Source of the DNA: Tubulanus polymorphus
Lineage: Eukaryota; Nemertea; Palaeonemertea; Tubulaniformes; Tubulanidae
Assembly (NCBI RefSeq): GCF_964204645.1
Contig: NC_134028.1
Coordinates: 17,644,153-17,708,152 of the forward strand
Direction: 5' to 3'
Length of the DNA: 64,000 bases
Part shown: in pieces, positions 1-9,930 of the stretch
Numbering within the stretch: the stretch's first letter is position 1
How the letters are laid out: every line of letters starts with the position of its first letter
Translations under genes and position numbers: made by a program
Notes under the pieces: model-generated
What the model saw: the letters and a program-made list of their open reading frames with translations, nothing else
Database searches by the model: none
What the model was told of the DNA's origin: nothing

Positions 1-543
1 AGTTTTCAATGTTTTATTAAATCTTTCTATAATAGATGCTTTTTTATCTGAGTGTGTTGAAAAATATTTTACATCGTTATCAGATAATAGTTTTTTAAAA
101 TGTTTGTTATAAAATTCCTTACCTTCATCAAATTGTATCTTATCTGGAATAGCTTCTTTAAATATAGATTTAAAAGCATTTGTAACTTCTATTCCAGTTT
201 TATTTTTGATTGGAATTGACCATGCGTATCGACTGAATATATCTATAACATTCAGTATCCAGAAATATGCTTTGTTGTATTCCTCTAAGTTCTTCATGTC
301 AATTAAATCTGCTTGCCATTGTCGATCGATATATGAAACCATAACTTTCCTTGTTAAATAAGTTTTATCCATTTTCTTGTGTATTTGATATGTTGGTTGA
401 TTTTGTAACCATGATTTTAATTCACTATATTTTATACCACCATTATCAGATTTAATTTTATTCCATAATTCTGAAACGTTAGAATATGATACTTCACTTT
501 CTGGGTTATAATATAAATCTCTTAAATATTGTCCTTTTTTCAT
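1..543 (-). CDS. Polinton/Maverick-type retroviral-like integrase (rve), cut by window edge
   Basis: Reads from an ATG at 543 to the window edge without a stop (181 codons, C-terminus missing). The start resembles Polinton and F54H12.3-type integrases (YYNPES near residue 11). The catalytic core follows: D79 in WQADLID, D139 in QFDEGKEF and E173 in IIERFNKT, which is the D,D,E order of rve integrases. The family cuts and joins element DNA ends into host DNA. It lies 6 bp downstream of the next minus-strand gene, in a compact AT-rich cluster. No break is visible in the part present. The integrase family is clear; whether the parent is a Polinton, a virophage-like element or another integrated virus is inference. 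Confidence 0.85.
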   Translation of the reverse strand, partial: MKKGQYLRDLYYNPESEVSYSNVSELWNKIKSDNGGIKYSELKSWLQNQPTYQIHKKMDKTYLTRKVMVSYIDRQWQADLIDMKNLEEYNKAYFWILNVIDIFSRYAWSIPIKNKTGIEVTNAFKSIFKEAIPDKIQFDEGKEFYNKHFKKLLSDNDVKYFSTHSDKKASIIERFNKTLKT

Positions 544-549
544 TCTATT

Positions 550-948
550 TTAATCCATTAATAATAATTTAGATTTAGTTTCAATGACTTTATGATTTGA
601 CTTATTTTCTGGTATAATATGTTTCCGATTGTCATTGGAATCATCTTTATCATCAGATTTGAATTTTGATTTATATATTACACCGGATAATATAATAACT
701 GTTACTAATCCAATTGTAATATATAATTTATAATTACTTCCAACATTAGAAGAATTAGATGGATAATCATTCGAATCAATATCAGATAATTTCTGTGATT
801 CATTTATATCAGTTAATTTCTTTTTCTTAGCTTTTTTTAATTCTGAAGATCTTTTACCTAATTCTCTTGCCCATTTAATTTGTTTCTCGGATCTAGCCTT
901 TTTCTTAACGTCACTGTGTGGGCGCCGTACGGCAATACCATCACTCAT
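550..948 (-). CDS. Small single-pass membrane protein of the virus-like cluster, unknown function
   Basis: 132 codons. Residues 1-45 are strongly basic (runs of K and R, including VKKKAR and KKAKKKK). One hydrophobic segment at about 74-92 (YITIGLVTVIILSGVIY) is a good transmembrane helix, followed by a charged tail. The ATG at 948 overlaps the stop of the upstream gene by 8 bases (ATGAGTGA), so the two genes probably belong to one transcript or evolved as a unit. The start region contains the palindromic motif GCCGTACGGC, seen again at 1797-1825. I do not recognise the family. A basic cytosolic part plus one membrane helix would fit a minor virion or membrane-anchored protein, but that is speculation. 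Confidence 0.6.
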   Translation of the reverse strand: MSDGIAVRRPHSDVKKKARSEKQIKWARELGKRSSELKKAKKKKLTDINESQKLSDIDSNDYPSNSSNVGSNYKLYITIGLVTVIILSGVIYKSKFKSDDKDDSNDNRKHIIPENKSNHKVIETKSKLLLMD

Positions 949-1543
949 TTATTTTAGTTAATTTTTGTTCTGATTCATTTTCTGTTTCGACGTTTGGTTG
1001 TAGTACATCTGTTTCGTTCTTACCTGATTTATATTCCATAGGCTTGATGTTCGAAAATGTTATGACGCCAGTAGAAATTAATGTCAAAACCGATCCTAAT
1101 TGAAATGAAGCATATCCAACCCATTTTTGTAATTCAGTCATAACTAAATAGTCATTTTTCAAATCACTATATAATTTATTTTCATCATCAATTGGTATTA
1201 ACTGGTTACATAACTTAGAATAACATTTGACAATACCATTCGAAATAGAATCATTTATTTTAGCTAATCTTGCCTCTTCATAAATCTTAAAATATTTTAT
1301 TACTTTATCTGGTTTCATAACATCTAATTCTTGAAAAGTAATGATTCTATTTAAAAACTCCTTAGATTTCCCGCCAGCAATTAATAATTCAAGATGATGC
1401 TTACAATAAAAGTAGTATTCATAATCTATATTGTTATTAACTTGAATAGAATTAGAAACAACTGTATCTTTATTATCACTTATACCCAAATCATCTAATG
1501 TCTTTTCAATATCAATACTATTCTTATTAGATTTCTTTGACAT
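941..1543 (-). CDS. Unknown protein of the virus-like cluster
   Basis: 200 codons, intact, AT-rich codon use like its neighbours. The N-terminus is polar and Ser/Asn/Lys-rich, the middle is predicted helical with several Tyr and His (YEYYFYCKHHLELL near residue 45), and a mildly hydrophobic stretch at about 144-162 (SFQLGSVLTLISTGVITF) may be a membrane segment. The stop overlaps the start of the 132-residue membrane protein by 8 bases. About 330 bases separate it from the HNH gene upstream. No family recognised; the intact frame and tight coupling to the next gene are the evidence that it is real. Confidence 0.55.
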   Translation of the reverse strand: MSKKSNKNSIDIEKTLDDLGISDNKDTVVSNSIQVNNNIDYEYYFYCKHHLELLIAGGKSKEFLNRIITFQELDVMKPDKVIKYFKIYEEARLAKINDSISNGIVKCYSKLCNQLIPIDDENKLYSDLKNDYLVMTELQKWVGYASFQLGSVLTLISTGVITFSNIKPMEYKSGKNETDVLQPNVETENESEQKLTKINE

Positions 1544-1873
1544 TTATATTAGAGGAAAAAAGCAAAAAAAGATATGATAAGTATTCTTCAAATGATACCA
1601 GTATCTCTTTAGATTAATACTAGCTTAGTTAAAGGTAAAGAATTTTAGTATTAGTTATTGTTTTTTTAGTATTTTTTATTTGTGATATAAAGTATTCTTT
1701 TTTGAAAAGAAAATATTAAAAATATGATAGAATTCACTAGCTAGTTGAAGTTATTGTTTTTTAAATACTTTTTATTTAAAATCTATTTGATATCACCATG
1801 TGGGTGCCGTACGGCACCATCTCACTACTTTTGTTTATCTATTAGGAGCAGTAGTTATAACTGTCCAGATAAG
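1544..1873. other. AT-rich spacer with a 16-bp perfect palindrome
   Basis: Intergenic DNA between two cluster genes, very AT-rich, with A and T runs. At 1797-1825 it holds GTGGGTGCCGTACGGCACC, whose core GGTGCCGTACGGCACC is a perfect 16-bp palindrome. A near copy (GTGGGCGCCGTACGGCAATACC) sits at 918-939 inside the start of the membrane-protein gene. No other gene is visible. Confidence 0.6.
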
Positions 1874-2548
1874 TCATTTCGGATCCTTGATATCAAATTC
1901 CTCAACGTATTGTTCATTATTTTGATTATTGTTCCATTGATCAATAAATTTCTTTGCCTTTGTTAACTGTTCTAAATATAACTGTAAATCTAGTTTATTA
2001 GATTTGATTTGATTTTCTTTCTTTTCTAAAGTCCTTAAATTTTTCCAACCCCAAATAAGTTTTTTATTGTATTCATCATTCATGTTAAATTTAGATATTG
2101 GTAACACGTGATCAATATGGTAATAATCCCCATAATTATCTATATTCATTTTATCATCGAATTGAAATATAATCCATGATTTGAGAAATTCATCTGAACA
2201 ACCCAATAAATTAGATAGTGTTTCTGAATGTGTTTCTTTGTTGAATAATTGTGTTAATCTAGATCTTAAGCATTGTTTTAATCTAAAATTAAGATCTGTT
2301 TGATATCTTTCTCTCATATATTCTGTCATATAATCATTATAAGCTTCTCTATTATCTTCTCGATATTGTTTAGTATATAGTTTAGTACAAGTTTTACAAC
2401 AATATTGAAAACCATCTTTGCTAATCTTACGCTTACTAAATTCTGTTAATGATTTATCTAATTCACATTTAGAACACTTCTTGTAGTATATGTTTATAAC
2501 GCCAGTGTTATTTGTAATATTGATAATTTGTGGTTGTTCTGGTTCCAT
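1874..2548 (-). CDS. HNH endonuclease with N-terminal zinc-binding segment
   Basis: 224 codons, intact. C35, C38, C61 and C64 form a four-cysteine zinc-ribbon-like start followed by a basic helix (residues 65-90). The HNH core is H154-I-D156-H157, then N180 and N189, in the order of HNH nucleases. Similar zinc-plus-HNH proteins occur in large DNA viruses, phages and mobile elements, where they nick or cut DNA. The last 36 residues (LEQLTKAKKF...EEFDIK) are nearly identical to the end of the zinc-finger gene next door (2628-2879), so a duplicated module is shared. The role may be homing, genome processing or competition between elements; the sequence does not decide. Confidence 0.8.
   Translation of the reverse strand: MEPEQPQIINITNNTGVINIYYKKCSKCELDKSLTEFSKRKISKDGFQYCCKTCTKLYTKQYREDNREAYNDYMTEYMRERYQTDLNFRLKQCLRSRLTQLFNKETHSETLSNLLGCSDEFLKSWIIFQFDDKMNIDNYGDYYHIDHVLPISKFNMNDEYNKKLIWGWKNLRTLEKKENQIKSNKLDLQLYLEQLTKAKKFIDQWNNNQNNEQYVEEFDIKDPK
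1885..1985. repeat. About 100-bp direct repeat, partner at 2658-2770
   Basis: The stretch from TGATATCAAATTCCTCAACG to AATATAACTGTAAAT occurs twice in direct orientation, near 1888-1985 and 2660-2767, with only a few differences. It encodes the shared C-terminal module of the HNH and zinc-finger proteins in the same frame, so the duplication is of coding DNA. Confidence 0.85.
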
Positions 2549-2627
2549 TTATTATACGTATTTTTTTACTAAATTGGTTAATAATTTTAGAATCCTCTTC
2601 AATTTCTTCGACCAACGTCATCCTTTT

Positions 2628-2879
2628 TCATTCCTCGCTGCTTTTGATAAGTTGTTTCGATTCCTTGATATCAAATTCCTCAACGTATTGTTCATTATTT
2701 GGATCATTATTCCATAATTCAATAAATTTCTTTGCCTTTGTTAACTGTTCTGAATATAACTGTAAATATTCTAGTTTCAATTTATTCTCTAAATGTGTTT
2801 TAGTTTTATTGTGTCTTGCTTTTTGGGATTTATCTACATTGATTTTACATGTTGGACAGTAGTACTTATTTGCTTCCAT
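2628..2879 (-). CDS. Small C2H2-type zinc-finger protein sharing the HNH gene's C-terminal module
   Basis: 83 codons. C8, C11, H23 and H29 in YYCPTCKINVDKSQKARH and the following KTKTH form a C2H2-like finger with the long Cys-His spacing typical of U1-like or viral fingers. Residues after about 40 repeat the tail of the HNH protein (SEQLTKAKKFIELW...EEFDIK). It is the most upstream gene of the cluster. The 60-bp gap to the palindrome at 2946 holds no other gene. Function unknown; nucleic-acid binding is a family-level inference. Confidence 0.65.
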   Translation of the reverse strand: MEANKYYCPTCKINVDKSQKARHNKTKTHLENKLKLEYLQLYSEQLTKAKKFIELWNNDPNNEQYVEEFDIKESKQLIKSSEE

Positions 2880-2945
2880 TTTAATACTAAATTTTTTATT
2901 AAAATTGATTTTAGAAGTTCAATGATTTAAATGTTATTCATGTAT

Positions 2946-3365
2946 ATGAATATTTTAAGAGTAATAGGGGTAATGGGCTTTCGGGTTAAAGGTTGAATGG
3001 TCGAGTTCATTAATAACAAATATTAAAAGTAATTTAAAACTATAATATATTTTCATAACCGTGTGTATTTCAGTTGAACAATAGAATAATTATTATCATT
3101 TGAATATATTTGATTATATGAATTTGTGTATTGTAAATAAATCAATTGGTCGCGGAGCGGAGCGGTAGCGAAGTGGAGCGACCAATTGATTTAATACAAT
3201 ATGCTTTTTAAATTATTGATATCTTAGAATAAATATTTAGTTTTAATATAAAATACACACGGTTATAAAAATATATTATAGTTTTTAATTACTTTTAATG
3301 TTTTGTTTTTTAATGAGCTCGACCCTTCGACCTTTGATCTGAAAGCCCATTACCCCTATTACTCA
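2946..3365. repeat. Large imperfect palindrome with GC-rich central hairpin
   Basis: The left arm (about 2946-3075) and right arm (about 3240-3365) are reverse complements: each carries ATACACACGGTTAT, an AT-rich stretch, and the codons for ELD-STF-KAHYPYYS. Near the centre an inner stem, AAATCAATTGGTCGC (from about 3149) paired with GCGACCAATTGATTT (about 3177-3191), encloses a GC-rich loop of GGAGCGGAGCGG type. The right arm runs into the start of LINE ORF1; the left arm ends where the AT-rich virus-like cluster begins. It may be an inverted duplication at an insertion junction or a hairpin end of an element. Confidence 0.8.
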
Positions 3366-4034
3366 CGACAGATATTGGAGTCCGAAAAGAGATTGAGTGG
3401 ATCGATTACGCGAGTGCAGCAAGAGCTGGATTCTAAATTCCATGCCATACAAACTCAACTGAAGATGACGCAGATAGAAAACAGACAATTGAAACAGCAA
3501 TTCGAAAGTTTAATCGGTTCGGTAGAATGCCAACAGTCGTTAATCGAAAATTTCGACTACAAAGCGCGGGAGAAAAATCTGATTGTACTAGGTATACCGC
3601 AAACAACCGACATTGTATTACCAAACGGGGTACATTTAAAAACCGATGAGGAAAAATTGAAGCAGTTATTCACCGCAGCAGGGAAAGCAGACATAGCCTT
3701 CAGTTATCGTCGTATCGGAGCGACGCCACGCAGTGGCCAGTAGAACGAAAATAGATCGAACCGCCCACTACTAGTTGAGTTAGAATCTGCGGAAAGAAAT
3801 TATAGCTCACAAAGGCAACATCGAGACTGATCCAACATTCGCCAACCTCAACCTCCGGATAAAACGCGATCAACATCCGGCTATACGACGCGAGTGGGCG
3901 CGACTTTACGAAGCGGAAAAGGCCGAGAAAGCCAAACCAGAAAATGCAACTGCTAATATAACATTTGATAAGAAAAAGCGTCACATTATGAAAGACAACG
4001 TAGTCATTGATAGATTTTTAATGAATTTTCAGTA
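3303..4034 (+). pseudogene. LINE ORF1 (frameshifted)
   Basis: Frame 3303-3743 starts inside the palindrome (MFFNELDPSTFDLKAHY...). It has a predicted coiled coil at about residues 25-85 and then NLIVLGIPQ, typical of LINE ORF1 RRM-like domains. It ends in GATPRSGQ and stop. The continuation is found in another frame: GNIETDPTFANLNLRIKRD from 3823, then REWARLYEAEKAEKAKP, ending in NFQ and TAG at 4033-4035. Between 3743 and 3823 the frame is broken more than once. The product would coat LINE RNA. The ORF2 frame opens at 4014, slightly overlapping the ORF1 end. Confidence 0.75.
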
Positions 4035-7000
4035 GGCGGGCAGAGTCGATTAAATCCGAAAATAAGTATATGTACCTGGAATATAAATGGTGTTGGGCAA
4101 AAATTAGAAAACAATATTGTTATATCTACATTATCTCAGTATGACATTATATGTATAAATGAAGTAAAAACTTCATTAGAGTTCGGACTGGCAGGCTATG
4201 TAACTTACTATAGTCCTGGAAAACAGCAACATCGTGGTGGTTGTGCAGTTTTAATTAGGCACAAAGTTAATGACGAGTTGTGCTATATAGATTGCTCAAA
4301 CCCGGAAATCATTAGTTTCAGACTTTCCAGTATATCGGATGTACTATTCGTATCATGTTACGTTCCACCGAAAGACTCACCATATTTTTCTCTGGACGTT
4401 ATATCGACGCTGAATGACATCATTCAGTCAAAACAATACAATATGTGTATATTAGGTGATCTGAATTGTCGATATTCGAATTTGCGTAATGCGTTTCTTG
4501 AGTCTATAACACAATCGAAACCGGGAGTGCAGTATTCCGAATCACCTGATCTCGTCATTAGACCCAATGAGAATGCAAAAATATTGTGCGATGTTCTAAA
4601 ACCCTTAGTATTGGTGAATAGTGATCCACAGCTAGATTTTCGTAGTATTTGAAAATGTTTCGTAGTATTTAGAAATGTTCTTAATTTTGTTTCCGTATGC
4701 GTAGGGGTTACGTTAAAGCCGTCAGACAAGAACGTACTAGTAGTAAGAATTACGAAAGTTCTTGTTTGATGCTTTCATCTACCAACGCAAACCATAAATC
4801 AGTCTATAAACAACAATTCTTTCTCGGTTCTTCTGCTGTGAGATCTGGCAAACATTCGGAAAATCTTTATATAAAACTTTTAAATAGTTGGAACCATATT
4901 TGGTTGGGTCGGAACAATTGAGTGTATTTATAATGAGGCTCGTGAAGGGATCACGCTGATACTTGATGATATTCCCGGCTACTTTCCGTAAAAGGAAAAA
5001 CCGGAAGTTTAGGAAGATGTGGTTGTTTTGCTTATCCTGTATTAAAATAGAACTAGTTAAATTGTAGATAAAATAATTAGTATAAGTATTTCAAATAATT
5101 TAAGAATTGATAATCAATCACAATGTATTCTGAATCGTAGTTAATTATAATAATTAAAAAAAGAAACAATGAATTTGTACTGTAATTAGAAAAGAAAACA
5201 AAGTTTTGAAAAGATATTTAATTTGAGTAATCTAGATGTTGTTTAAGAACAAATTGTTAATAATCGCTAATGTTTTAGAAAAATTAATTTGTGTTAAATG
5301 TTAAAACTAGCTGTCTGAAGTTTCTGTTGTCTGTATGCGCTCGTCGGTAATTCACAGACAATAGCTGCTCTCTCAACAACGACTAGCAAGGAGTGAGTAA
5401 ATCACAACGCGTCATGACAGGAGGGTTGGAAGAAAAAGTTTATATCAGCAAATCAGTTTCTTAAAAACCTTTAGATCAGCAAATCAGTAGGGCTAAATTT
5501 TCCGTAACTAAAAACGGTCATGACAGTTGGGTAGCTGCTCCTTGCCAAAAAGCGGAAGACCCTGCGTGGGAGAGTCGGTATTTTAAGAATGCCGATTCTT
5601 TCTATAAAAGGGACCCGCATCTTGAGAGAGCAGTCACTGGAGAGAATCTGTACCTTAGTAAGACGAGTGTCGACAACAGGACAGGAGAAGCTTCGGAACG
5701 ATAGGGATTCAAATACAATAGGGATTAGGAAAATCATTCTTTGTTCAAGGTAAATAAAATATATTATCTTCAATATTATCATCCGGTATTTCAATTTATT
5801 CATTCGGATTTGTGCACGGACACGTTCTCTCGCCAGGGCCTTACTCAAGTATTTTATAGATAACGACTAAGGAGAGGATTGTGACCGGTGTATCAATAGG
5901 TTACAGAGCGCAGGACTTAGCTTTCCGCACCAGCTAACATTCAGACAACGAGCAAACTGGGTCTCTGAGTTAGACCATATTTACGTATCACCGACCATAA
6001 TAGACTCCGTGATGGATCTTCATATAGATCAAAACCTAGCATTACCGTGTAATCATGCTCCGGTTTGTGCTACTTTTTCTATTCCGAAGCTTGTAACGGT
6101 GTCGTCCCGTATGAACCGGCTAGAGCAGAGGATATCAGATCTGAGTTACAACGACGATGGAAATACTCAGAACGCCAAGCCAACACAGAAACAAATAAAA
6201 TGGCGTAACATTGATAAACAGGCGTTCAAAAATGCTCTGAACCTAACGAATCCACCAGATATCGGCGAACATGCGAATATCGACGCTAATAGCGTATTTA
6301 CTGAGATAGACGATACATTCAGAGATATACTAGCGCAATCTAGAGTATTACCCACCAGGCCCGCGACCGACAAGGCGGTGAAGTGGAAAGATCTAGCGGA
6401 AAGTGGTGATTCCAAAACAATTTGGATGAAAATAAACTGGAAAGGAAATATAGTAGGCACCGAGGCCAATTCAGATCCTCAACCGACCGACGAGGAGTTT
6501 AAAAACCACTTTGAATCATTACTTAATCCTCCGCATTCCCGGCCTATTGATAACACGTTACCAGTCCATCAACCATACGTACCGTTAACGGACGACCCGA
6601 TTACACCGATGGAAGTATTGGACGCAATAGAGACAATCAAGACTGATAAAAGTGGTGGACCTTCGGGTATATCTCCAGCTATTCTTAAGTTCTTACCGAA
6701 CTCATGGGTCGTATTCTTTGCACAAATGTTGACAGTATTATTTTATAGCGCAGTGTTCCCAGCCACTTAGGCCGCATCACGCCTCGTTGTAATTTTTAAA
6801 AAAGGCGCTCACAACTTATGCGGTAATTACCGAGGAATCGCCATTCCTGATACATTTTGCAAACTGTTTGACATTATTCTGTGTAAAAGACTCGAAATGT
6901 GGTTCCGACCTAAGCGCGAACAGGCCGGCGCACAAAAGAAACGAGGGTGTATTGAGCAGATTCTGTCATTGCGTCTCTTGATTGATTTTGCCGTGTGCAA

Positions 7001-8387
7001 AAAGAAGAAATTGTATATTGTGTATGTGGATTTAGCAAAAGCATACGACAAAGTCCCCCGCGATGCTCTCATCAGGACATTGTGCAAATTGGGTTGCGGA
7101 TTCGTCATGGTGGCAGCTCTGAGCGTGTTATATAGCGATACAAAAATGATCCTAGGATCCGCGGTGATCTCGGCGACGATGGGTGTCCGTCAGGGCCAAC
7201 CAAGCAGTTGTTTCCTCTTCACGTGTTATATCGATGAATTAGTTAGCGATTTGAGAATTATTGCAAACGACGGATTCTTAAAATGTGTCCATTGTCTGTT
7301 ATCAATGGACGACACTGTTCTCTTAGCAACTAGCAGAGAACGAGCTATAGAAAAACTCCAGATTCTTGTGAACTTTTGTGTAAGATCGGGTATGGAAATA
7401 AACGAGAAAAAGACTCAATTTATGGTTATTAATGGATCTAGTACTGACTATGCGCCACTCGAGTGTCGTAATTTAAAGGTTGATAATTGCAGCGATTACG
7501 TTTACCTTGGAGCGACTTTTACACAGGACGGGAAAAGCTTGTCGTCCGTAAAAAGACACATGGCTGCCAAACAGTCACATGTGATTAAATTTGCTGCTTT
7601 TGTGGCCAAAAACACGGACTTTCCTTATCAGATAAAGAAAAAAGTTCTCGATGCAGCATTATTGTCAGCCATCCTGTACGGCTGCGAAGCGTGGATCGGC
7701 TTGACGGCGATAAACACCGCAAGGACAGCGTATATGACAGCGATAAAGACATTACTTGGTGTTCGGATCACTACACCGAATGATATATGTTTAGTAGAAG
7801 CGGATAATCCTTCCTTAATAGCTAGAGTACAATCAGCGCAAATTAAAGTTATTAAGAAACTAGTTATGGAAAGGAAAGATATCCTCGATGATCCATTTAT
7901 GAGAATATGGAATATTCGTGTTGAACAAAACACGTTTGCGGCGAGGTATCTTACGAAACTTCTCGAATCCGAAAACATGATCGAATCAGATAAAAATCAA
8001 AGACAAGAACTCATTATCAGATCATCCGTCAATCGAACTCGATTTCGAACGTACCTCAACATAAATCCGCAGTTATCTGTTCACGGGTTATATACGGATT
8101 TAAATATCCCAGAGTATGAACGCATAGCCGCGACCAAACTTAGGCTATCATCCCAAAACCTCGCAATTGAGTCGGGGCGGTGGTCACGAATCCCCTCAGA
8201 ACAGAGACTATGTTCTTGCGGCGATGTGCAGGACGAGGAGCATATACTATGCACGTGTCCCCGTACATTATTATTGAGAAATAAACTCCCAAACCTGAAT
8301 TATGACAGTATTCAGAAGTTTTTCAAATCTGAGGATATTAAACAGTTATCCAGAATGTGTGAGCTGGGTTTAAAAGTATACGAGTGA
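4014..8387 (+). pseudogene. LINE ORF2: endonuclease plus reverse transcriptase, interrupted
   Basis: The frame opens at 4014 and reads ICTWNINGV, IICINEVK, then GDLNCRYSN (APE endonuclease motifs) up to the LTR insertion at 4622. It resumes in the same frame at about 5896 with LTFRQRANWVSELDHIYVSP and NHAPVCATF, the end of the endonuclease. The RT follows: SGGPSGISP near 6655, YVDLAKAYDKVPRD near 7025, GVRQGQPSSCFLF near 7180, and the catalytic box reads SMDDTVL (7306-7326), not the usual ADD. The C-terminus has CSCGDVQDEEHILCTCP (near 8216). One in-frame TAG (6768-6770), probably at a former Trp codon, separates two otherwise continuous frames. Confidence 0.85.
4622..5895. mobile_element. 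Solo LTR (1274 bp) with 4-bp target-site duplication ATAG
   Basis: Starts TGATCC at 4622 and ends GTGTATCA at 5895, the TG...CA form of an LTR. ATAG lies on both sides (4618-4621 and 5896-5899). Taking out the insert plus one ATAG rejoins the LINE ORF2 reading frame exactly (LVN then RLQSAGLSF), so borders are firm. A TATA-like CTATAAAAGGG near 5601 and AATAAAATAT near 5753 suit a promoter and poly(A) signal. The last 780 bp match 17255-18063. No internal retrotransposon genes remain. The superfamily is not decidable from the LTR alone; a 4-bp duplication fits Ty3/Gypsy. Confidence 0.85.
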
Positions 8388-8600
8388 CAATATATGTTAG
8401 TTAATTATAATTAAAAGAAAGAGACAAACGAAACAAACAAAGAAAACCATATTATGCGTGAATCGCCATCTATGTTAATTATGTTGGTAAAATTTACTAT
8501 AATTTATTATTTACTATATTAAATTTTTTGTTGAAAATCGATGACTCTGCCCGTAAATATAATGTATATGTATTATAGCGATGATTTTAAGTAAAATAAA

Positions 8601-8621
8601 ATCTAATCTAATCTAATCTAA
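8601..8621 (+). repeat. LINE 3' tail (ATCTA)4
   Basis: Four copies of ATCTA follow AAGTAAAATAAA at the end of the LINE 3' UTR. Short tandem tails of this kind mark the 3' end of several LINE clades and give the right edge of the element. Confidence 0.75.
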
Positions 8622-8629
8622 CAACAGCG

Positions 8630-9670
8630 TTTTAAGTATTAAGTGAGTACGACAAGCCTACCATGCCTATGTACTACAAACACAACTTTTTCCCTCTCGT
8701 CGGCCCTACAGTGATGTTACTATAACTGGTCCAATTATAACATGGATAGGATTTGGTCAGGACTAGCCTAAAGTCTAATTCAGTCTATGTACTAATTCAC
8801 TCGAAAGGCCTATTTTTAAAATCAATACAGTGAAGTATTCACACGCAGAAAGGCTAATTGATTTGAGCCATGTGATTAAATTTGGCCAGGCCTTCTCTGA
8901 CCTGCTGACATAATTAGTCAAACCAAAACGTTCATGTGGTCACGGCTTGTATACCAGAAATCATTGAAGGCCTGTACATTTTGCTGTTCGTAGGTTTGGT
9001 ATACCGATTTCTCCATTCTTGACTGATAAGTGTACATTATAGCGTACGCAATATACAATTGTTCCAATGGGAATAGGGCCTATTGATTGGGCTTATTATT
9101 TCCTGCTTTAGAATACTGAAATAAGCCCAACGTTCATTCAAATATCCAACATCGGTGAAAGTTTGATTACTGTATACATGTACTGTAGGTTTTCATGTTG
9201 TATGAATATTTTGCAGTTCAAATGGGTATGACGCTGATTTCAATGTCAAACGCATGCAGTTAGATGGTCAAGGACAGTCAACACCAAGATATCTCTCTTC
9301 GACCGATGTTGCACTATAGAAGATCTGATTCTTTCAACTCAAGGAAAGTGATTCAACACGATCGACATAACACTGGAATAGGTTTGCAGTAACTAACGGT
9401 TCATTTCATTTAGTCCTATGTACTTTTTAGCCAATTTGGATTTGATTGTAATTGAAACTCTGGAACTGTTAACAAAAGACAAGTTGAAAAAAACACAAGT
9501 TATGCTTGATTCTCATGTTCAAATTTAATTCAAATTCAAATTTATTTTATTACATTATATTTACAAAGCATATCATTGGTTCATACAGTAATAAAAATTA
9601 GGACAGAACAAATATCATTGCAGAATTTCCAAAAAGGCAATGAATTTCTATAACTAAATGAACATTATTT
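8630..9670. other. Non-coding stretch, nothing recognised
   Basis: AT-rich DNA with no convincing frame. A CAAATTCAAATTTATTTTATTAC segment near 9540 looks like the reverse of a short retroelement tail, but this is weak. Confidence 0.4.
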
Positions 9671-9671
9671 T

Positions 9672-9930
9672 TCTAATAACTCAGATCAAGAGTGACTCTC
9701 CCGTTTATTAGGAAACACACGCAACTAGTGGAATAGGTTTGATTTACACACATGTTGCAGGTATCAATTGTTTATCACTATAGAATTTGTAATCCATAAA
9801 AGCCAAAATCAATATCAGCCGGAAACCCAGACCAGATCAATTCATAATTTATTCATTGAATCTACACTACAATAGGCCTATATGTATTTATTCAAATATT
9901 TCAATAAAAACATAAACTTCTTAAATCTAT
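9672..9930 (-). repeat. Dispersed 250-bp repeat, inverted partner at 47813-48062
   Basis: From AGATCAAGAGTGACTCTCCC to TTTCAATAAAAACATAAACT the reverse complement closely matches 47813-48062. Shared words include GTTTATTAGGAAACACACGC and CCGGAAACCCAGACCAGATC. Non-coding; probably a non-autonomous element or part of one. Confidence 0.8.

Larger units (their letters stand above)
3303..8621 (+). mobile_element. APE-type LINE (non-LTR retrotransposon), split by a solo LTR
   Basis: A nearly complete two-ORF LINE: ORF1 3303-4034, ORF2 4014-8387, a short 3' UTR, then a (TCTAA)n tail ending near 8621. ORF2 has an N-terminal apurinic-type endonuclease, a reverse transcriptase and a C-terminal Cys/His knuckle. 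It is interrupted at 4622-5895 by an LTR insertion, and contains one stop codon in the RT and a broken ORF1. The clade is uncertain; tandem-repeat tail, APE endonuclease and Cys-rich end fit an I/Ingi/Nimb-like or CR1-like group. Confidence 0.85.

Noticed and set aside
1..2945. Bacterial or contaminant DNA because of the compact genes
   Set aside because: The integrase is of the animal Polinton type and the region joins, through the palindrome, to a LINE in the same window; contamination cannot be fully excluded without read data.
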